Assembly: GCF_030056655.1 (NCBI RefSeq)
Contig: NZ_JASHIE010000008.1
Location: 186,001 to 250,000, forward strand
Direction: 5' to 3'
DNA from: Flectobacillus rivi
GTDB lineage: Bacteria > Bacteroidota > Bacteroidia > Cytophagales > Spirosomataceae
Length of the DNA stretch: 64,000 nucleotides
The notes under the pieces were generated by a model, which saw only the letters and a program-made list of their open reading frames with translations, was not told the origin of the DNA and did not search any database. Position numbers and translations under genes: made by a program. This document shows, piece after piece, positions 16,985 to 26,000 of this stretch; positions within the stretch are counted from its first letter, which is position 1, and every line of letters begins with the position of its first letter.

Positions 16985-18148
16985 TTGAAAGAGTTAATTG
17001 GGTTTTTCGGAGAAAAATTCTCCGCTGAACATTCCTCTGACTACATTTCTTTTATTGAAGAATTCTATAACAATGCGCCCAATGCCTATCATTCATTGGA
17101 CGCCGATGGCTACTTCTTAAAAGTCAATGATACCGAACTCAAAATGCTCGGATATACCCGTGAAGAGCTCATCGGGAAAAAACGTTTTTTTGATTTACAA
17201 ATCACCCTTCTAACCGAAAGTGCAGAGGAGTTTTATCGCCAATTCAAGCAAACAGGTACTACCCGAAACCTTGAACTAGAGTTAGTTTCCAAAACAGGAA
17301 ACCACGTACAAGTGCTCCTCAACGCCAATGCGATTTATGACAAAGACGGCAACTTTATCGCTAGTAATTCGGTGATAGTAGATATTACTCACAAAAAAGC
17401 TTTGGAGAAGGAGTTGATGGAAAAAAATCAGGAGCTGAACCATCTCAACGAACAGCTTTTTCATATTAATCAAGAAAAAAATCGCTTCATCGGTATTGCC
17501 TCTCACGACTTACAAAATCCCATTACTAATATTAAGCTCATTGCGGGAAAGTTTAGAAAAACCGCTCAAAATCTAACTGATAGTCAAAAACGTTGGATTG
17601 ATGAATTGGTGAGTACTTCAGAAAGAATGGCGTCGCTTATCAAGAATATGTTAAGTGTTAATCGCCTTGAAAGAGAGTCTATTACGCCCGAAATCGACTA
17701 TCACAATATTGTTCAGCTATTGACTACCTCGCTCAATCGCTTTGAAGAAATTGCCAATCGCAAAGGCATAAGCTTGCATTTTGAGAGCCAAGCACCATTG
17801 TTTATGGCAAAAACAGACCAAGAATATCTTACCGAAATCATTGATAACTTGGTTTCAAATGCCATTAAGTTTTCGTATGCCGATTCTTCCGTATCTGTAA
17901 AATTGGAGTGTACGAGTAGCTATTTCGAAATCTCAGTACAAGATCAAGGGCAAGGGATTTTGCCAGAAGAAATGAATTTATTGTTTGGTCGTTTTCAAAA
18001 ATTAAGTGCCAAACCTACCTCCAATGAGTCTTCGACGGGGTTGGGGCTTTCTATTGTCAAAGAATTAACCGAACAACTGGACGGAACCGTAAGCTGTCAT
18101 AGTCAAATCGGCAAAGGAACTTGTTTTACTGTAAGGTTTAATAGTTAA
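16985..18148 (+). CDS. PAS-domain sensor histidine kinase
   Basis: 387 residues, no transmembrane segment, so cytosolic. A PAS domain covers about 25-145 (FYNNAPNAYHSLDADGYFLKVNDTELKMLGYTREEL). It is followed by a short coiled coil (EKELMEKNQELNHLNEQL), the H-box IGIASHDLQNPITNIKL (about 175-190), then N-box IDNLVSNAIKFSYA, G1 VQDQGQGI, and G2 STGLGLSIVKELTEQL. All HATPase boxes are present. Initiation is at TTG 16985. An in-frame stop at 16943 and the absence of ATG before the PAS domain leave little choice. It is divergent from the ATPase-less kinase-like gene and may phosphorylate it or the REC-CRP protein. Confidence 0.9.
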   Translation: MKELIGFFGEKFSAEHSSDYISFIEEFYNNAPNAYHSLDADGYFLKVNDTELKMLGYTREELIGKKRFFDLQITLLTESAEEFYRQFKQTGTTRNLELELVSKTGNHVQVLLNANAIYDKDGNFIASNSVIVDITHKKALEKELMEKNQELNHLNEQLFHINQEKNRFIGIASHDLQNPITNIKLIAGKFRKTAQNLTDSQKRWIDELVSTSERMASLIKNMLSVNRLERESITPEIDYHNIVQLLTTSLNRFEEIANRKGISLHFESQAPLFMAKTDQEYLTEIIDNLVSNAIKFSYADSSVSVKLECTSSYFEISVQDQGQGILPEEMNLLFGRFQKLSAKPTSNESSTGLGLSIVKELTEQLDGTVSCHSQIGKGTCFTVRFNS

Positions 18149-18268
18149 GTATTAATGCAAAATAAAATGCATTAATGCGCTTTAGGCTGTAGGCATTAGG
18201 CAAAAAAGCTCCAATTATTTCATGAGAATTTTTTTCAACTTTTAGCCTACGGCTCATAGCTGAAAGCC
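18146..18268. repeat. TAAGTATTAAT / TTAGGC repeat (family R3), copy 1
   Basis: It begins with the stop codon of the kinase gene (TAAGTATTAAT) and continues with TTAGGCTGTAGGCATTAGGC and CAAAAAAGCT. It then has TTATTTCATGA and ends in the inverse module TTTTAGCCTACGGCTCATAGC. Close copies lie at 21111-21227 and, in shorter form, at 63501-63543. Confidence 0.8.
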
Positions 18269-18319
18269 AAATGGCAATTGAGTGTATGAGTGATTATTTG
18301 AAAATTTGTACACTAGCTA

Positions 18320-18386
18320 AAAGACGCGAAGCATTGCGTATCTACCAATAATCACTCACTCGCTCAATCACAAATCACTCAATTTT
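18320..18386. repeat. R1 repeat: AGACGC hairpin plus TCACTCA array
   Basis: AGACGCGAAGCATTGCGT followed by ATAATCACTCACTCGCTCAATCAC-type words up to the sdaA stop region. It has the same order as at 11113-11200. Confidence 0.6.
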
Positions 18387-18406
18387 AAATGACTCCTGCA
18401 AGCCTA

Positions 18407-19780
18407 TTAGCATTCTGTGGCGCTCAATGCCAAGCCTGCTTCGGAGGTTTCTTTATATTTTTTAGACATATCTTTTCCTGTTGCCTTCATTACTTTTATC
18501 ACGCTATCGAGCGAGATTTTTTGTAAAGAACTATCCCCTGCTGTTGCCAACAAAAACGCATTGTAGGCTTTTACAGCTCCCATGGCATTGCGCTCGATAC
18601 ATGGAATTTGGACATAGCCTCCAATTGGGTCGCAAGTCATCCCTAAATGGTGTTCGATAGCAATTTCGGCTGCCGATTCCATAGCGTGAATACTTTTGGT
18701 AGCACAATACGTCAGCATAGCCGCTGCCATAGCCGAAGCCGAGCCAATTTCGCCCATACAACCCATCTCGGCACCCGAAATACTTGCATTATGTTTTACC
18801 AAAAAACCAACAGCCGCAGCCGCCAACATTCCCTCACGCATCTCGTTGGGAGAATAATGAAAGTGATTTTTCAACAAATACGTAATGCCTGGAATAACAC
18901 CAGAGGCACCTGAAGTTGGAGCAGTAACTACGATATTCCCAGCAGCATTTTCTTCTGATGCTGCCAAACAATAAGCGTTCAAAAAGATAAGAAAACTATC
19001 ACTCGTCAAAGCAAGTTTTTTGGCCTTTTCGTAAAGTAACGGTGCTTTTCTACGAAGCTTGATGGTGCCAGGCAATACTCGTTTGTCTTTCAAACCACGC
19101 TTTACCGCTTTGTGCATAAAGTCCAAGATGGCATCTATTTTTTTGTCTATTTCTTTACGACTAGCTCCTGTCAAGGCTATTTCATTGGCATACATTAGTT
19201 CTGAAAGTGTCAAGCCATTACTTTGTAACTGCGCTTTCAACTCTTTCATATTGGTGTATGGATACGCAGGTGTAAGCGTACTCGTTGTTACTTTTTGACC
19301 CTTACGATAAATAAACCCACCTCCTACAGAATAGTATTCATGCTGAAGTACAACTTGCTCAGCACGAAGCAGTTTTAGTACCATAGTGTTGGCGTAAGGA
19401 GAGTCATATTTTCCTTTTTCAAATACAATACTCTCAGCCGAAATAGGAATCTCTATTTCATGAACTTTTACGGGATACTGCTCTGTTGTGTCTTTGAGAA
19501 GAGCTGAAAACAAAACAGGATCACAGGTTTCAGGAGTCCAGCCCAAAAGCCCAGCAATAACTGCTCGGTCGGTGCCGTGTCCTTTGCCTGTAGCGCTCAA
19601 TGAACCGTATAAATGAATTTGGATTTGTAAAGAAGTGTCGATTTGGTTGGGAGAAAGCGCATTAAGTTCCTTTAAAAAATCGTACGAAGCTTTCATCGGT
19701 CCAATGGTATGTGAACTCGATGGTCCTGGTCCAATTTTGAATAAATCAAAAATGGAAGTTGTAATAGGATTTTTTATCAT
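18407..19780 (-). CDS. sdaA: L-serine ammonia-lyase, iron-sulfur dependent
   Basis: 457 residues, single-chain SdaA type. The N-terminal beta domain starts with FDLFKIGPGPSSSHTIGPM. The alpha domain holds the Fe-S cysteines in GAEMGCMGEIGSASAMAAAMLTYC, GMTCDPIGGYVQIPC and adjacent segments (about residues 335-400). It converts L-serine to pyruvate and ammonia using a labile [4Fe-4S] cluster. ATG start. Its leader contains a CACCAT/ATGGTG inverted repeat near 19812-19827 of unknown meaning. Confidence 0.96.
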   Translation of the reverse strand: MIKNPITTSIFDLFKIGPGPSSSHTIGPMKASYDFLKELNALSPNQIDTSLQIQIHLYGSLSATGKGHGTDRAVIAGLLGWTPETCDPVLFSALLKDTTEQYPVKVHEIEIPISAESIVFEKGKYDSPYANTMVLKLLRAEQVVLQHEYYSVGGGFIYRKGQKVTTSTLTPAYPYTNMKELKAQLQSNGLTLSELMYANEIALTGASRKEIDKKIDAILDFMHKAVKRGLKDKRVLPGTIKLRRKAPLLYEKAKKLALTSDSFLIFLNAYCLAASEENAAGNIVVTAPTSGASGVIPGITYLLKNHFHYSPNEMREGMLAAAAVGFLVKHNASISGAEMGCMGEIGSASAMAAAMLTYCATKSIHAMESAAEIAIEHHLGMTCDPIGGYVQIPCIERNAMGAVKAYNAFLLATAGDSSLQKISLDSVIKVMKATGKDMSKKYKETSEAGLALSATEC

Positions 19781-19976
19781 AGTTGTTGTTGAAGAAGTTC
19801 GTATCCGCCTCCACCATAATCATGGTGTTTGGGACGACGAAATTAGAGATTTTTTATAAAATCATCACCAATACATAGGCTTATATTTTAGAATAGCGGG
19901 GCAGTTTAAGCAAAGAGCTTTTCATAAAACCAGCAAAGGTCTACAAATACACTAGATAAACTATTTTTTTACTTTT

Positions 19977-20003
19977 AAATATGAATAAACAATCATATAT
20001 TTG
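19977..20003 (+). promoter_or_regulatory. Operator-like inverted repeat overlapping a -7 box, upstream of arsR-type gene
   Basis: Inverted repeat ATATGA-N8-TCATAT (19979-19998), with the -7 box TATATTTG at 19996-20003 matching TAnnTTTG. A repressor bound here would block the promoter. The 19-base word starting ATGAATAAAC at 19981 recurs with 17 of 19 matches at 20486. Confidence 0.55.
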
Positions 20004-20086
20004 TATAGTAAAGTTCTGATTTATAGACAATCCGTCGAATCAAGAACAAGAGAATCATCCCTTTAAAATATTAAAATATTTTTGCT

Positions 20087-20395
20087 ATGGCAGCTGTAGC
20101 CTACAAAATCAACAAAGAAAAACTCGAAAAAGCCGCTTTTATTCTCAAAACGGTAGCGCATCCTACGAGGTTGGCTATCGTAGATTTATTATCGATGCAA
20201 GAGCGACTTTCAGTAAATGAAATATGTACGATTCTGGAATGTGAACAGTCGCTACTTTCACATCATCTTATCAATATGAAATTAAAAGGAATTTTACGCT
20301 CAGAAAAGGATGGACTCAATGTATTTTATTCTTTAAAAGAACGTGATGTAACCAAGTTAATTGAATGTATTGAGAATTGTAATTGTAATTTTTAG
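20087..20395 (+). CDS. ArsR-family winged-helix repressor, cysteine-rich
   Basis: 102 residues. The core is an ArsR winged helix: LKTVAHPTRLAIVDLLSMQERLSVNEICTILECEQSLLSHHL is split here by residue ranges 21-61, followed by the wing GILRSEKDGLNVFYSL. Cysteines lie at 47 and 52 (recognition-helix region, EICTILEC) and at 94, 98 and 100 (CIENCNC at the C-terminus). This is the kind of placement that binds thiophilic metals or metalloids in ArsR/CadC-type sensors. It probably represses itself and the methyltransferase gene downstream, since both have the same operator-like word. The inducer is inferred to be a metal or metalloid but is not shown. Confidence 0.88.
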   Translation: MAAVAYKINKEKLEKAAFILKTVAHPTRLAIVDLLSMQERLSVNEICTILECEQSLLSHHLINMKLKGILRSEKDGLNVFYSLKERDVTKLIECIENCNCNF

Positions 20396-20427
20396 GACTA
20401 GAAAATTATCAACCTAGGAATAGATTT

Positions 20428-20475
20428 AGCCAGAAAACATAAGATTTTGCTTATCTCTTTTCTGGCTTTTTTTAA
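20428..20475 (+). terminator. Terminator after the ArsR gene
   Basis: A 10-bp stem AGCCAGAAAA / TTTTCTGGCT (20428-20437 with 20458-20467) followed by a T7 run. It separates the repressor and methyltransferase into independent transcripts. Confidence 0.8.
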
Positions 20476-20485
20476 CGAAAAATAC

Positions 20486-20503
20486 ATGAAAAAACATTCA
20501 TAT
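20486..20503 (+). promoter_or_regulatory. Second operator-like site, upstream of the methyltransferase
   Basis: ATGAA-N6-TTCAT followed by ATA. It matches the word at 19981 in 17 of 19 positions and lies 29 nt before the methyltransferase ATG, downstream of the terminator. Confidence 0.5.
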
Positions 20504-20531
20504 AATCATTTAGTTATAAATTAGTAAAAAG

Positions 20532-21113
20532 ATGAATAAAGACTATTGGAACGAGCGCTATGCAGCAGGACAAACAGGATGGGATTTGGGAAAAGCCTCT
20601 CCTCCTCTTGAAGATTATATAAAGCAGCTTGGTAATAAAGACCTAAAAATTCTTCTTCCTGGCTGTGGAAATGGGTATGAAGCATTATTGATGGCGGAAT
20701 TGGGCTTTACTAATCTGACAGTTTTAGATATAGCTCCTTTAGCAGTGGAAAAGCTCCAAGATAGACTACAGAGTTACCCATCGGTTAGGATTCTTTGTGA
20801 AGATTTTTTTGAGCATGTCGATAACTATGACCTAATTTTGGAGCAAACTTTTTTTTGCGCTTTACCACCAAGTATGCGAGAGCAATATGTGCAAAAAATG
20901 GCTGAACTCTTGGTTCCACAAGGTAAATTGGTAGGATTATTATTTGCCACAGAATTTGACAAAGCAGGACCTCCTTTTGGCGGAACAACAGAGGAGTATT
21001 TACAACTATTTAGTCCTTATTTTACTGATGCTATTTTGGAGCCATGCCGTAATTCAATCCGCCCACGCCAAGGCAATGAGTTATTTGTAAAATGGGTAAA
21101 AAAGGACTTGTAA
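20532..21113 (+). CDS. SAM-dependent methyltransferase, thiopurine/chalcogen (TPMT-like) type
   Basis: 193 residues. It opens with the TPMT-family motif YWNERYAAGQTGWDLGKASPPL (residues 5-26), followed by the SAM loop ILLPGCGNGYEALLMAELG (about 40-58), the acidic strand end LTVLDIAPLAVEKL, and EQTFFCALPPSMREQYV. The latter is the characteristic TPMT-like region. Members methylate thiopurines, selenium or tellurium compounds, or halides. Given the shared operator with an ArsR repressor, detoxification of a metalloid or thiol-reactive compound is the best inference. Confidence 0.87.
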   Translation: MNKDYWNERYAAGQTGWDLGKASPPLEDYIKQLGNKDLKILLPGCGNGYEALLMAELGFTNLTVLDIAPLAVEKLQDRLQSYPSVRILCEDFFEHVDNYDLILEQTFFCALPPSMREQYVQKMAELLVPQGKLVGLLFATEFDKAGPPFGGTTEEYLQLFSPYFTDAILEPCRNSIRPRQGNELFVKWVKKDL

Positions 21114-21227
21114 GTATTAATTTGCATTAGGCTGTAAGCTATAGGCATTAGGCAAAAAAGCTTAAATTATTTCATGAAAAATTCTTTTCAACTTTTAGCC
21201 CACAGCATAAAATCTAGAGCCTAATGC
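21111..21227. repeat. TAAGTATTAAT / TTAGGC repeat (family R3), copy 2
   Basis: It starts with the methyltransferase stop codon (TAAGTATTAAT). GCATTAGGCTGTAAGC and GGCATTAGGCAAAAAAGCTT follow, then TTATTTCATGA, TTTTCAACTTTTAGCC and the closing inverse word GCCTAATGC. It aligns along its full length with copy 1. Confidence 0.8.
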
Positions 21228-21359
21228 GGGTAAAATAAGATTGTTTTATTATCTAGCTTGAGACTTAGTCTTGAACTAGTGAGTAAAACGACCTTCTATT
21301 AACTAATAACAGCTTTCTATTAACCAATAACGGCCTAAAGCCTATAGCTAATTCATTCC

Positions 21360-21659
21360 ATGAACAGTTCATTTGAAAATATTATCAACTCAGACAAGCC
21401 TGTTTTGGTTGATTTTTTTGCCACATGGTGTGGTCCATGTAAGACAATGGCACCCATTTTAGAAGACCTCAAAAAGCGATTAGGCGAGGATATAAAGATC
21501 ATTAAAATAGACGTAGATAAAGCTCAGGCACTAGCACAAGAGCTTAGAATTAGTGGCGTTCCTACCTTAATTCTATACAAAAATGGACAGCAAGTTTGGC
21601 GACAGTCGGGTGTAGTTCCTGTACATCAGTTGGAATACACGGTAAAGCAATTTGCTTAA
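21360..21659 (+). CDS. trxA: Thioredoxin
   Basis: 99 residues with a full thioredoxin fold: VLVDFFATWCGPCKTMAPILEDL (active site WCGPC near 23-27), the second strand (IKIIKIDVDKAQALAQELRI) and the cis-proline SGVPTLILYKNG. It is a general protein disulfide reductase in the cytosol. ATG start; shorter N-terminus than E. coli TrxA but complete. It may support the nearby ArsR-regulated detoxification gene, but it has its own intergenic region and no operator-like word was seen. Confidence 0.94.
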   Translation: MNSSFENIINSDKPVLVDFFATWCGPCKTMAPILEDLKKRLGEDIKIIKIDVDKAQALAQELRISGVPTLILYKNGQQVWRQSGVVPVHQLEYTVKQFA

Positions 21660-21679
21660 TTTTCTTACGATACATAAGT

Positions 21680-21743
21680 CGTAGGCATTAGATAAAATAT
21701 ATTCAAGTACAACTTTTAACTTATGGCATAAAGCCTAATGCCT
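21680..21743. repeat. R3-type repeat, diverged copy
   Basis: GTCGTAGGCATTAGATAAAA, then TTCAAGTACAACTTTTAAC and the inverse module AAAGCCTAATGCCTAT. It is the same modular order as copies 1 and 2 but shorter. Confidence 0.6.
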
Positions 21744-21801
21744 ATCTATTGCGTGCAAAATTTACTTATCTTTAATATTAACGAATTATCTAAATAACTC
21801 T

Positions 21802-22188
21802 ATGAACAACGATAGCAAAGTAGGGGCAATGGTCAAAGCCAAATGTCCACAATGCCATAAAGGTAAATTATTTACACACCCATGGTGGAACATATTCAAA
21901 TTTGATAAAATGCATGAACATTGCTCTGAATGCGGACTTCGTTATGAGCGTGAACCAGGGTTCTTCTATGGTGCTATGTATGTGAGTTATGCATTTACTG
22001 TTGGGATTATGCTTGTGGGAGGCTTTGTGATTTATAACTTCTTTGGTGATCCTGAACCACTTGGATATATCATTCCCATTGTCTTAATTTCGTTGTTATT
22101 TGTTCCTTTCAACTTCCGTATTTCTAGAGTATTATTTCTATATCTTTTCTCTGGAATAAAGTATAAAAATCCTAAAAAAGACTCATAA
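21802..22188 (+). CDS. DUF983 zinc-ribbon membrane protein
   Basis: 128 residues. An N-terminal double CxxC ribbon (CPQCHKGKLF at about 15-24, HCSECGLRYEREPGFFYGAMYVSY at about 46-69) is followed by two transmembrane helices (FTVGIMLVGGFVIYNFF and PIVLISLLFVPFNF). This is the DUF983 layout, common in Bacteroidota and alphaproteobacteria. Function unknown. ATG start. Confidence 0.85.
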   Translation: MNNDSKVGAMVKAKCPQCHKGKLFTHPWWNIFKFDKMHEHCSECGLRYEREPGFFYGAMYVSYAFTVGIMLVGGFVIYNFFGDPEPLGYIIPIVLISLLFVPFNFRISRVLFLYLFSGIKYKNPKKDS

Positions 22189-22203
22189 ACTCTTATAATC
22201 AAT

Positions 22204-22250
22204 TACTTTTGCACTAGGATTTCTCTACTAAAATAGTAGACTCCTAGTGC
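22204..22250 (+). promoter_or_regulatory. -7 box with nested palindrome upstream of DUF2490 gene
   Basis: TACTTTTG (22204-22211) fits TAnnTTTG. It runs into a nested palindrome: GCACTAGGA/TCCTAGTGC (22211-22219 with 22242-22250) enclosing TCTACTA/TAGTAGA (22224-22230 with 22234-22240). There is no T run, so it is an operator or a 5'-UTR hairpin rather than a terminator. Confidence 0.45.
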
Positions 22251-22279
22251 ACATAGTATTTCTTTCCAAGATTGATTAA

Positions 22280-23002
22280 ATGAGATTTAAAATTATCCTA
22301 TGTACCCTTTGGGTATGTGCATATTGTTGTGCCCAAGCCCAAAATTATAACCACTATGCAATCTGGACTCGCTTTGCGCTCCAGAAGAAAATCTATAAGA
22401 ACTTCGAGGTTAATCTTGAGTATCAGTATAGACGCCAAAATGACTATCGTGAGAGTTCTATTAATCCAACAGCACTCCCATTGATGGAAGCTTACCGACT
22501 TGGATTGGTACACCGAGGGCAAAACCTTGTGGTATCGCTATTCCCTTCTTTTTTTCATTCTTATCAACTTTACGCCAAAACATCCGATTTTAGCAAAAAA
22601 GACCGTTGGGAGTTTCGCCCTTTTTTGATGGCTGAATGGTTACACTCACTCAGTCCAAAGTGGATGGTTCGACTACGAGGTGGTTATGAATATCGACTTT
22701 TCAAAAATGATGGTGATGCTTGGAATGAGTCACAAGGGCGTGCTAGATTAAGAGGACAATTGCGCTATATTCTCAATTCGAAAAACAATGTTTTTATAAG
22801 TGAAGAGTTACTACAAAACGTATCTCCAAATATTCCTGCCAATTCATTTAGTCAAAATCAGGTCTATCTAGGATATTCTCATAACTTTTCTCCTCATTTT
22901 ACGGTCGAAACAGGCTATATGTGGAATCACCGACAACGTAGTTCACTCATCGAATTCGATGAAGAACATAGTCTTCAAGCGCATTTTATTGTACGTTTAT
23001 AA
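22280..23002 (+). CDS. DUF2490 outer-membrane-type protein
   Basis: 240 residues. A signal peptide (MRFKIILCTLWVCAYCCAQAQ) is followed by alternating strand pattern typical of a small outer-membrane barrel: NYNHYAIWTRFALQKKIYKNFEVNLEYQYR is the opening (residues 22-51), then WMVRLRGGYEYRLF, NNVFISEELLQN and a C-terminal HFIVRL ending in a hydrophobic residue. This is the DUF2490 pattern (PorT/PagL-like small barrels of unknown role). It is followed after 80 nt by the DUF4450 gene and may be cotranscribed. Confidence 0.78.
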   Translation: MRFKIILCTLWVCAYCCAQAQNYNHYAIWTRFALQKKIYKNFEVNLEYQYRRQNDYRESSINPTALPLMEAYRLGLVHRGQNLVVSLFPSFFHSYQLYAKTSDFSKKDRWEFRPFLMAEWLHSLSPKWMVRLRGGYEYRLFKNDGDAWNESQGRARLRGQLRYILNSKNNVFISEELLQNVSPNIPANSFSQNQVYLGYSHNFSPHFTVETGYMWNHRQRSSLIEFDEEHSLQAHFIVRL

Positions 23003-23082
23003 AGTATTCTGTCTTCGGGTAAGCATGACGCTTTTATGAGATTAGCTTCTTTTATTTGTATTTTCAATAAAATGCTATTTTC

Positions 23083-26000
23083 ATGAAAGCGAAAAAACTA
23101 AATCTATTCTTAAAACTTTTCTGTATAGGGTATATATGTCTATTTTCCTTTACACAGAACACCTTTTCTCAAGAACTATATCCTGTAAAACTTTCTCCTA
23201 AAACATGGCATAATCAAGAACTAGAATTACGCTATCGTCCCGAGGGCAAAGACTTTGTGATTACCAATGGCAAACGACTATTCACACGAGCGCTTTATGG
23301 CACAAACACCGCCTTTCGCATCGAAACAGGTGACCGTCCTGAATTTGCCTTGTATATGCCAGGCATGGGGGGCAACTTCAAATTGGGGATTTCTGTCAAC
23401 CGACAAAGCAAATGGTTAATCCAAGCCGATAGCATTATTGCACGCTATCGAGCTGGCGCAAGGCTCTATACCATCAAAGATGCAATATTGGGAAATGGTA
23501 TTCTCGAAATTGAGATTTTAGCTTTAGCCAATGCAGAAGGGTTTGTTCTGAAAACCCAGTTTAAAAATACTCCTCAATCTACCGAGCTATATTGGGCATT
23601 TGGAGGAGCAACAGGCAAAAAGTTTTCCAGAGATGGGGATATGGGACCCGACCCAGAATCTAATTTTTACCTACAAGCAGCCAATTGTAAAGACAACCAG
23701 TATGTAATTCCAGAAAAAGGAAAATTCATCCTCAAATATGGTACAGGCTTGCCCGCTACAGGTGATGGACGATATTTTGTGGAAGATGCCAAGGTGCCTG
23801 CCAAACCAAGCAAAGAACAGACCCTCCAAGGCACTTTCCCGACCGAATCAGAACTTAAGGTGGTAGATGCACAAGCGTTGGCTTCTCCCCTATCTTTATA
23901 CCAATCACAAACAGAAAAAGCTCCTGTCATTTGTGGAAAGCTCGTTATAACAAACCCATCCGAATATTTCTTTACAATTTATAATCCTACAACCAAAGCC
24001 AATATTGAATATGATGAGTTACCACGTATTTTTCAAGAAGCTCAAAATACTCGTGAAACCTTAGCTAATCGTATCCAAATCAATACTCCCGATCCATTTA
24101 TCAATACGATTGGAGGCACTTTAGCCATTGCCTCTGACGCTATCTGGGACTCACCTACCTATATGCATGGCTCAATTGGCTGGCGGATGCGTTTGCCAGG
24201 TTGGCGTGGTCCTTATACTGCCGATGTGCTGGGTTGGCACAATAGAGCCAAAACACATTTTGAAGCTTATGCTTTATCACAATTTACCACGCCACTTGCA
24301 GGCCCTATCAAACCCGATAGTGCCATGCACTTTGCTCGAAGTACCGAAAAATCGGGCATAGGAATGTTTACCAGTGGCTATATCAACCGTGATCCGAATG
24401 GCACTAACCTACGTCCACACCATTACGATATGAATTTGGTGTATATCGACCAGTTACTACGCCATTTTGCTTGGACAAAAGATACTACTTTCATGCGCCA
24501 AACATGGTCGGTCATCAAAAGGCATTTGGACTGGGAAGTAAGAAATTTTGACATAGATAAAAACAATCTATTTGATGCCTATGCTGCCATTTGGGCAAGT
24601 GATGCCCTCCAATATAGCGGTGGTGATGTCACTCACACTTCAGCTTATAATTATTTGGGTTTTAAAAAAGCCGCACAAATAGCCAAATTGATGGGCGACA
24701 ATCCGAATCCTTATCTTGAAAAAGCTGAAAAGATTTTGAAAGCCATGAATCAAATTTTATGGATACCACAAAAAGGAACTTTTGCCGAGTTTAAAGATGC
24801 ATTAGGAAATAAGCTACTGCATCCTTCAGCGGGTATTTGGACGATTTATCATAGCATCGATTCGGAAGTGCCAGATAAGTTTCAAGCTTATCAAATGCTC
24901 AGGTATGTAGACAATGAAATTCCACATATTCCGATTAGAGCGAAGGGGCTGGAAGACAAAGGTTACTACACACTTTCTACCACCAACTGGATGCCATATA
25001 TGTGGTCGCTCAATAATGTCGCTTTAGCAGAATCGATGCATATTATTTTGGCAAACTGGCAAGCTGGTCGTACAGACGAAGCCTTCAAACTATTCAAAAG
25101 CGAAGTATTACAGTCGATGTATTTGGGTGGAAGTCCTGGCAATATTGTTCAGATTTCGTACTTTGATGCTGCCCGTGGCGAGGCTTATCGAGATTTTGCA
25201 GACCCCATTGGTATGTTCTCACGCACCTTGGTAGAAGGTCTATTTGGTATCGTTCCTGATGCGCTAAACAACACCTTATTGATTCGCCCAGGATTACCTA
25301 CAACTTGGGATTATGCTTCTTTCAAAACACCTGATATTAGCTTTGATTTTAAGAGAAAACTAAAAACAGATACCTATGTAATCACTCCTACTCTACCTAC
25401 AGCTTTAGATTTCAAATTTCAGGTATTGGCTCAAGGACAAGTAGCTCAAATCGTTGTAAATGGGAAAATAGTTGGGTGGAAAAATCTTGACCAATCTGTG
25501 GGAAAGCCTGTCGTTGAAATAGCACTTCCTTATTTACCACAATATGAAATTATTATTGAGTGGAAAGGTGAAAAGCCAATTTTACCCAAAACTGAAAAAA
25601 CCTATACGAATCAGGAATTCATAAAGCAAAGCTTTGTAGGTGCTAAAGTTTTAAAGATTTTTGACGCTCAAAAAGTATTGAGAAATATTCAAGTGATAAA
25701 CAATCAGTTTTCTGCCCAAATACAAGCCATAGAGGGTAATTACACCGTTTTTGCTCAACTCCAACAAGGTAGTTTATCTTGGTGGATGCCTATATGTTTT
25801 AAGGTAAGACCCGCTATTGAGTTAATAAGTAGTCATGAAAAAGAAGAAAATATTACTAAGTTTTGTCTTCAAAACAATACGTCAAATCCTCTATTGGCTC
25901 AGGTATTCATCAATCATTTCAGAACCAATTTGAAAATAGAAGCAGGTAAGTTCTCTGATACCATTACTATTTCTGAAAACGATTTACTATGCGGAACCAA

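Noticed and set aside
19781..20086. Amino-acid leader peptide (attenuator) upstream of sdaA
   Set aside because: A CACCAT/ATGGTG palindrome and a short HHNH-type frame exist, but on the plus strand and without a run of one amino acid or a terminator before sdaA.
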